NCBI RefSeq assembly: GCF_003369835.1
Contig: NZ_QPMJ01000001.1
Coordinates: forward strand, 1,359,589-1,423,588
Direction: 5' to 3'
DNA length: 64,000 nt
From: Halorussus rarus
Lineage (GTDB): Archaea; Halobacteriota; Halobacteria; Halobacteriales; Haladaptataceae
Position 1 is the first letter of the stretch, and each line of letters begins with the position of its first letter. This document shows positions 59,449 to 64,000 of this stretch, piece by piece. Made by a program: the position numbers and the translations under genes. The notes under the pieces were generated by a model. That model did no database searches, had not been told where the DNA came from, and was given only the letters and a program-made list of their open reading frames with translations.

Positions 59449-59934
59449 ATGAAACTCAAAGCACTCTTCGAAGACGACGGCGCGGTCTCGCCGGTCATCG
59501 GGGTCATCCTGATGGTCGCGATTACGGTGATCCTGGCGGCTGTGATTGGAACGTTCGTCCTCGGTCTCGGCGATCGGGTTAGTCAGGCGAGTCCCAACGC
59601 ACAGTTTACATTCGAATATGCGACAGATGCTGAAGGTAACGGCAATAACTGGTTGAACATTACTCACGACGGTGGAGAGGGAGTTGAGTCTAGCCAGCTA
59701 GCAGTGAACGTCGGTGATAACGAACTTTGGAGCGCCTCAGACGGATACGACTCTGATATTGATAGCTCCAATAACCAAAAGTGGAGTGGTAAATTAACTG
59801 CCGGTGACACTATTGAGTTGGAGGACACTTCCGGAGATTCGAAAATCAGTGACGGACTGAAGGTCAAGGTCATCTGGAGTGCATCTGGCAGTGATAAGAC
59901 AGCCGTCATCGGCGAATCCGAGGTTTCACTATAG
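59449..59934 (+). CDS. Type IV pilin (DUF1628), copy 1
   Basis: The 161-residue prepilin starts [20 protein letters not shown] with a prepilin cleavage site before the conserved SPVIG. The hydrophobic helix that follows ([20 protein letters not shown]) forms the pilus core, followed by a [10 protein letters not shown] segment. The soluble beta-rich C-terminal part uses many AT-rich codons, unlike neighbouring genes. The second pilin starts 2 bp after its stop. Both end in the same [13 protein letters not shown] motif. Confidence 0.9.
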   Translation: MKLKALFEDDGAVSPVIGVILMVAITVILAAVIGTFVLGLGDRVSQASPNAQFTFEYATDAEGNGNNWLNITHDGGEGVESSQLAVNVGDNELWSASDGYDSDIDSSNNQKWSGKLTAGDTIELEDTSGDSKISDGLKVKVIWSASGSDKTAVIGESEVSL

Positions 59935-59936
59935 CG

Positions 59937-60422
59937 ATGGACCTGAAAAGAGTGATAGCATCGTTCGCCGGTGGTGACGAGGAGCGAGCGGTCAGTCCCG
60001 TCATCGGGGTCATCTTGATGGTCGCGATTACAGTGATCCTCGCTGCCGTCATCGGAACGTTCGTGCTCGGGCTCGGCGATCGCGTGAGTCAGGCGAGTCC
60101 GAACGCGAATTTCGAGTTCGATTACACTGCTGGGAACAATAATGCTGTGGACATCACCCACGATGGTGGTGCTGGTGTGGAGTCTGACCAGTTGAACGTT
60201 ACCGTCGGAGGGTCTGATGTCTGGGGCGGCCAGGACGATTGGTCGACATCCGGTATTACAGTAAACGATGACTGGGATGGCAAAATCACCGCCGGAAGTA
60301 GTCTCTCGCTGGAGGATACTGATGGCTCGTACATCAACGATGGCGACACTGTGAAAATCATCTGGACAGCTTCCGGCAGTGACAAGACGGCAGTCATCGG
60401 CGAATCTGAAGTAGACCTGTAA
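59937..60422 (+). CDS. Type IV pilin (DUF1628), copy 2
   Basis: This 161-residue prepilin is a tandem paralogue of the previous gene, with the same hydrophobic core and end but a divergent middle (residues about 60-135). The N-terminus has an extra RVIASFAGGDEERAVSPVIG. It lies 2 bp after copy 1, so both are one transcript. The duplicated soluble domains vary while the assembly helix is constant, a pattern of pilin diversification. The 153-bp gap after it contains no recognisable terminator. Confidence 0.9.
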   Translation: MDLKRVIASFAGGDEERAVSPVIGVILMVAITVILAAVIGTFVLGLGDRVSQASPNANFEFDYTAGNNNAVDITHDGGAGVESDQLNVTVGGSDVWGGQDDWSTSGITVNDDWDGKITAGSSLSLEDTDGSYINDGDTVKIIWTASGSDKTAVIGESEVDL

Positions 60423-60575
60423 TTGCCACACACCTTTTGATTTCTTCGGAGTAGTTCCGAGACCGATAGCGACAGCTACTCATGAGACTCGCACACTCTG
60501 AAGATACCCGGAACGTCTAAATCCGTCGAGACTGAGACCGATTTACAGATAGCGCCCAGTTCCTTATCTACGACC

Positions 60576-62054
60576 GTGAGCGACCCTAGCAACGTCACGT
60601 CCCGAAACCAATTTCACCAACTCACGTCCGACCTCGACTCCCCGGCCCGCATCCCGGTCGAACTCCGAACAGAGGTCGGCGACCCGTACGACGCCTACCG
60701 ACGAGCGCGCGAACCGGAAGCGAGCGTCTACTTCGAAACGAGTGGCGGGCAGGACGGCTGGGGCTACTTCGCGACCGACCCCAAGCAGTGGGTGACGACC
60801 GACGCCACTCCGGACACTCCCGAGGGATTCGACGCGCTCGACGACCTCCTCGCGTCCGAGCGACTCGTACGAGGCGACTGCGAGGTGCCGTACCCCTGCG
60901 GCGCGTTCGGGTGGCTCTCCTACGACCTCGCCCGCGAACTGGAGGACCTGCCCGAGACGACCGACGACGACAGGGGACTCCCGCGGCTCCAGCTGGGCGT
61001 CTACGACCGCGTGGCTGCGTGGCGCGAGCCCCGCGGCGAAGGAACGACCGAACTCCGAATCACGTGCTGTCCGCGAGTAGACCCTGATGACGACGCCACC
61101 GCAGTTTACGACCGCGCCGTCGAGCGCGCGCGGGACCTCGCCCGGCTCGCGCACGAGGGCGACCCGACCACCGAACCGCCGTCCGCCGACGCCGCGGTCG
61201 CGACGTTCCGCAACGAGGTCGGTCGCGAGGCGTACGCCGAGCGCGTCCGCCGGGTCCGGGAGTACGTCCGGGACGGCGAGACGTTCCAGGCGAACGTCTC
61301 CCAGCGGCTCGACGCGCCCGCCGCGGTCCACCCGGTCGCCGCGTACGCCGCGCTCCGTCGGGTCAACCCCGCGCCGTACTCGGCGCTGGTGGAGTTCCCC
61401 GGCGTGGACCTGGTAAGCGCGAGTCCCGAACTCCTGCTCGACTGTGAGGGCGACCGGCTCGTGACCGAACCCATCGCCGGGACGCGCCCGCGGGGTGACA
61501 CCCCCGACGAGGACCGCGCACTCGAACGCGAACTGCTCGACAGCGAGAAGGAGCACGCCGAGCACGCGATGCTGGTCGACTTAGAGCGGAACGACCTCGG
61601 GAAAGTCTCGGCGTATGGGTCGGTCGAGGTCGAGGAGTATCGCCGGGTCGACCGCTACTCCGAGGTGATGCACACCGTCTCGAAGGTGGTCGGGCGACGT
61701 CGCGACGACGCCTCGGTGGCCGACGCGATCGCCGCGGTGTTCCCCGGAGGGACCATCACCGGCGCGCCCAAGCCCCGGACGATGGCGATCATCGACGAAC
61801 TCGAATCGACCCGCCGCGGGCCGTACACCGGCGCGATCGGTGTCGTCGGCTTCGACGAGCGCGCGACCTTGAACATGACCATCCGGACGCTGGTGCGGGC
61901 CGGCGACCGGTACTATCTTCGGGTCGGCGCGGGCATCGTCCACGATTCGGACCCGTACGCCGAGTACGAGGAGACGCTCGACAAGGGCCGGGCGCTGGTC
62001 CGGGCGATGGACGACGCGCTCGACGACGAGCGGAAGTTACGGGTCGAAGAGTAG
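60576..62054 (+). CDS. pabB: Chorismate aminating component I (PabB/TrpE-like)
   Basis: The 492-residue enzyme has the chorismate-binding domain: [20 protein letters not shown] and [22 protein letters not shown], then [20 protein letters not shown] and the [10 protein letters not shown] end. It converts chorismate with ammonia to aminodeoxychorismate (PabB) or anthranilate (TrpE). The length and N-terminal [20 protein letters not shown] resemble haloarchaeal PabB, but residue A in PIAGT is the one usual for TrpE. No amidotransferase is encoded beside it in this window. GTG 60576 is the start. Confidence 0.75.
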   Translation: MSDPSNVTSRNQFHQLTSDLDSPARIPVELRTEVGDPYDAYRRAREPEASVYFETSGGQDGWGYFATDPKQWVTTDATPDTPEGFDALDDLLASERLVRGDCEVPYPCGAFGWLSYDLARELEDLPETTDDDRGLPRLQLGVYDRVAAWREPRGEGTTELRITCCPRVDPDDDATAVYDRAVERARDLARLAHEGDPTTEPPSADAAVATFRNEVGREAYAERVRRVREYVRDGETFQANVSQRLDAPAAVHPVAAYAALRRVNPAPYSALVEFPGVDLVSASPELLLDCEGDRLVTEPIAGTRPRGDTPDEDRALERELLDSEKEHAEHAMLVDLERNDLGKVSAYGSVEVEEYRRVDRYSEVMHTVSKVVGRRRDDASVADAIAAVFPGGTITGAPKPRTMAIIDELESTRRGPYTGAIGVVGFDERATLNMTIRTLVRAGDRYYLRVGAGIVHDSDPYAEYEETLDKGRALVRAMDDALDDERKLRVEE

Positions 62055-62088
62055 CTGTCACGGGCCCTGCCGGGAATTTCGATGGCGA

Positions 62089-63813
62089 CTACTCGTGGGC
62101 GAAGTACGCCACGGATTCGTCGCTGTCCTCGTGGTCGTCGACGCGGGCGAACCCGACGCGCTCGAACTGGACCATCTCGTCAACCTGGGTGTCGCGGAAG
62201 CCCGGTTCGGCGTAGCCCACGACGCCGCCGTCGGGAGTCCGCATCCGGGTCAGGACCGTGGTGTCGGCCGGCACCCAGTGGATGACGTCGACGCCCTCCT
62301 CGCGGACCGCGGCGATGTCGTCGCCGGCATATTCGAATTCGTCGCCGTCGCGACGGAAGCAGCCGAACCCCTTGAGCCAGATGCGCTCGCCGTCGGCCGG
62401 GACGTCGGGCTCTTCGACGCGGACGCGGGTGCCGACGTCGATGTCGCGTGTGCCCCGCTCGTCGTGGTTGGGGTGGACCGGCGGGTGAGCGGTCTCTGGG
62501 TAATCGCCCGTCAGCGTGAAGTCGGCGTGGTCCTCCCGGACGAAGAAGTACCGGTCGGCCCCGTCGTCGATGATATCGCGGTTGTTGGCGTACACCGAGC
62601 TCATCGCGAGGTCGACGTTACTCGTGGAGGTGCCGAGCTCGATCATCGCGTCGACGATTGCCTCGCCGCGAATGCCCCGGCGCTCGACGCTCGGCAGGGT
62701 CGGCGCGCGCGGGTCGTCCCAGCCGTCGAGTTCGCCGGCCTCGATGAGTTCGCGGATGGTCGAGGTCGACATCTTCACGTCGTAGGCGTCGACCTGGACG
62801 TGACCCCAGTGGACCACCTCGGGATACTCCCAGTCGAAGTAGTCGTAGACGAACCGCTGGCGCTTCGCCGAGTCCTGGAGGTCGATGCCCCGGATGATGT
62901 GGGTGACGCCCGTGAGGTGGTCGTCGACGCCCGACTGGAAGTCGAGCATCGGCCAGCATCGGTAGTCCTCGGCCTCCTCGCGCGGGTGGGGCGTGTCGAT
63001 GATGCGGAAGCCGACCCAGTCGCGCAGCGCGGGATTTTTGTGCTCGATGTCGGTCCTGACCCGGAGGACCATCTCGCCCGACTCGTACTCGCCGTCGACC
63101 ATGGCCTCGAACTCCTCCATCGTAGTCTCGGGGTCCTTGTCGCGGTGGGGACACGGCTCGCCCGAGTTCTTCAGGTCCGAGAACTCCTCGCCGGAGCACG
63201 AGCAGGTGTAGGCTCCGCCCTTCTCGATGAGGTCGCGGGCGTGGTCGTAGTAGACGTCGAGGCGGTCGCTCGCCCGGAGGACCTCGGCCGGTTCGAATCC
63301 CAGGTAGTCGACCTCCTCCAGGATCTCGTCGTAGGCCCACAGCAGCGGGCGCTTGGTCTCGGGGTCGGTGTCGTCGAACCGGACGACGAACTCGCCGTCG
63401 TACCGCTCGGCGTAGGTGCCGATGACCGCGGGCATCCGGGCGTGGCCGAGGTGCCACGGGCCGTTCGGGTTCGGGGCACAGCGCATCCGGATCTCGTCGT
63501 ACTCCTCGGCGTCCGGGAGGTCCGGCAGCGGGTGGTCCTCGCCCTCGTCCTCGCTCTCGATCTCCTCCAGCCAGTCGGGCGCGAGGTCGGCCAGCCGGTC
63601 GCGGCGCTCGTCGGTCGAGAGGTCGTTGACCCGCGAGACCACCGGGCCGATGACGCCCGGAATCTCGTCGCCGTGCTGGCGGAAGTCGGGGTTCTCGCCC
63701 ATCAGCGGGCCCATCACCGCGCCGACGTCGGCCTCGCTGCCGTGCTTGACCGCGTTGACGAGGGCGTGCTTCTCGGCCTCCGTCTCGATGCGATCGCGGA
63801 GTTCGTCGTTCAT
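62089..63813 (-). CDS. gltX: Glutamyl-tRNA synthetase, archaeal type
   Basis: The 574-residue enzyme charges tRNA-Glu. An archaeal-type N-terminal extension (about 1-105) precedes PNPNGPWHLGHARMP (HLGH at 121-124). KMSTS lies at 347-351 (DVKMSTSTIRE). The CSCSGEEF...EPCPHRD segment near 205-225 looks like a zinc-binding-type cluster. The C-terminal beta-barrels match the archaeal/eukaryotic anticodon domain. Archaeal GluRS is often nondiscriminating and serves tRNA-Gln with GatDE. It is convergent with the chorismate enzyme, 34 bp apart. Confidence 0.95.
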   Translation of the reverse strand: MNDELRDRIETEAEKHALVNAVKHGSEADVGAVMGPLMGENPDFRQHGDEIPGVIGPVVSRVNDLSTDERRDRLADLAPDWLEEIESEDEGEDHPLPDLPDAEEYDEIRMRCAPNPNGPWHLGHARMPAVIGTYAERYDGEFVVRFDDTDPETKRPLLWAYDEILEEVDYLGFEPAEVLRASDRLDVYYDHARDLIEKGGAYTCSCSGEEFSDLKNSGEPCPHRDKDPETTMEEFEAMVDGEYESGEMVLRVRTDIEHKNPALRDWVGFRIIDTPHPREEAEDYRCWPMLDFQSGVDDHLTGVTHIIRGIDLQDSAKRQRFVYDYFDWEYPEVVHWGHVQVDAYDVKMSTSTIRELIEAGELDGWDDPRAPTLPSVERRGIRGEAIVDAMIELGTSTSNVDLAMSSVYANNRDIIDDGADRYFFVREDHADFTLTGDYPETAHPPVHPNHDERGTRDIDVGTRVRVEEPDVPADGERIWLKGFGCFRRDGDEFEYAGDDIAAVREEGVDVIHWVPADTTVLTRMRTPDGGVVGYAEPGFRDTQVDEMVQFERVGFARVDDHEDSDESVAYFAHE

Positions 63814-63948
63814 TACCGGGTCGTTGGGGCGTCTGCGGGAAAACTCGTCCGGATTCGATTCCGCCCGCCGGTTCGGAGTCGCTCCCGAGAGGTATCAGAT
63901 CGCTAACCAAGGTCCTTAGGTTCGCGCCCGCGTACCACCCGGCAGAAC

Positions 63949-64000
63949 GTGACCTCCGAACGCCAGCGCGTCGAACGGGAGGCGCCCGACCGGACCGCAG
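63949..64000 (+). CDS. Start of an unidentified gene (3' truncated)
   Basis: GTG at 63949 opens a frame to the window end, encoding MTSERQRVEREAPDRTA. A CCTTAGG-type TATA-like box lies about 30 bp upstream, and the frame has haloarchaeal codon use. Seventeen codons are too few to name it. The 135-bp gap to gltX would carry divergent promoters. Confidence 0.35.
   Translation, partial: MTSERQRVEREAPDRTA

Noticed and set aside
63290..63304. GGTTCGAATCCCAGG looks like a tRNA T-arm
   Set aside because: It lies inside gltX on the opposite strand, coding the YLGFEPAE stretch, and no acceptor or anticodon stem surrounds it.
1..64000. CRISPR arrays, intact transposases and phage genes
   Set aside because: No regularly spaced repeats, transposase motifs or phage structural genes were found in any part of the window.

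Overview
The window looks like chromosomal DNA of a halophilic archaeon (class Halobacteria). The GC content is high, the proteins are very acidic, and several families are haloarchaeal signatures: HalOD1 and HalX signalling proteins, halocyanin, Tat-type lipoproteins with short lipoboxes, DUF1628 pilins, an F420-type nitroreductase-fold protein, and leaderless genes with a TATA-like box 25-35 bp before the start codon. I cannot assign a genus from sequence alone. I found no rRNA, tRNA, CRISPR array or intact insertion sequence.

Layout. 1-6.5 kb: the end of a phosphotransacetylase-like/DRTGG protein, a membrane-anchored winged-helix regulator, a sorbitol/threonine-dehydrogenase-like enzyme beside a GNAT acetyltransferase remnant, a three-gene unit of two small membrane proteins plus a DUF7504-like protein, a secreted rhodanese lipoprotein, a CNNM/CBS membrane protein and a HalOD1 protein. 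6.7-13 kb: an RND/MMPL exporter co-transcribed with a TrmB-type regulator, then an exported 5'-nucleotidase. 13-21.6 kb: two paralogous four-TM proteins, a DrrAB-like ABC exporter divergent from its likely TetR repressor, a polytopic membrane protein, and a three-gene unit behind two DtxR/SirR-like iron boxes. 21.6-31.4 kb: a cysteine-less thioredoxin, an MrfA/YprA-like helicase, a lipoprotein, a ferritin-like protein, a [2Fe-2S] ferredoxin, a DCC-family protein, an F420-type oxidoreductase, a GlcD/D-lactate dehydrogenase-like flavoenzyme and a cytochrome P450.

31.5-40 kb: a zinc-ribbon protein, an ABC-2 export system (ATPase and two permeases, one fused to a PrsW-like intramembrane protease domain), a probable RNA polymerase epsilon-type protein, a HalX response regulator and a DUF7504/winged-helix protein. 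Four copies of a 36-bp TATA-containing element flank the epsilon-like gene. 40-52.6 kb: a GlmU-like sugar nucleotidyltransferase, a benzoylformate-decarboxylase-like TPP enzyme, an overlapping four-gene transglutaminase/DUF7269/DUF58/DUF7519 operon, a PaaB-like RiPP candidate, an exported protein and the MoxR ATPase expected to work with the DUF58 operon. 52.9-64 kb: bacterial-type leuS, an HtpX-like protease, a third copy of the four-TM family, a halocyanin, a homing-endonuclease-associated-repeat protein, tandem type IV pilins, pabB-like chorismate amination, gltX, and the first codons of one more gene.

Overall this is mostly housekeeping and membrane/secretory biology. The least explained items are the dispersed 36-bp promoter-like element, the triplicated four-TM family, the iron-box-controlled DUF operon and the permease-PrsW fusion.
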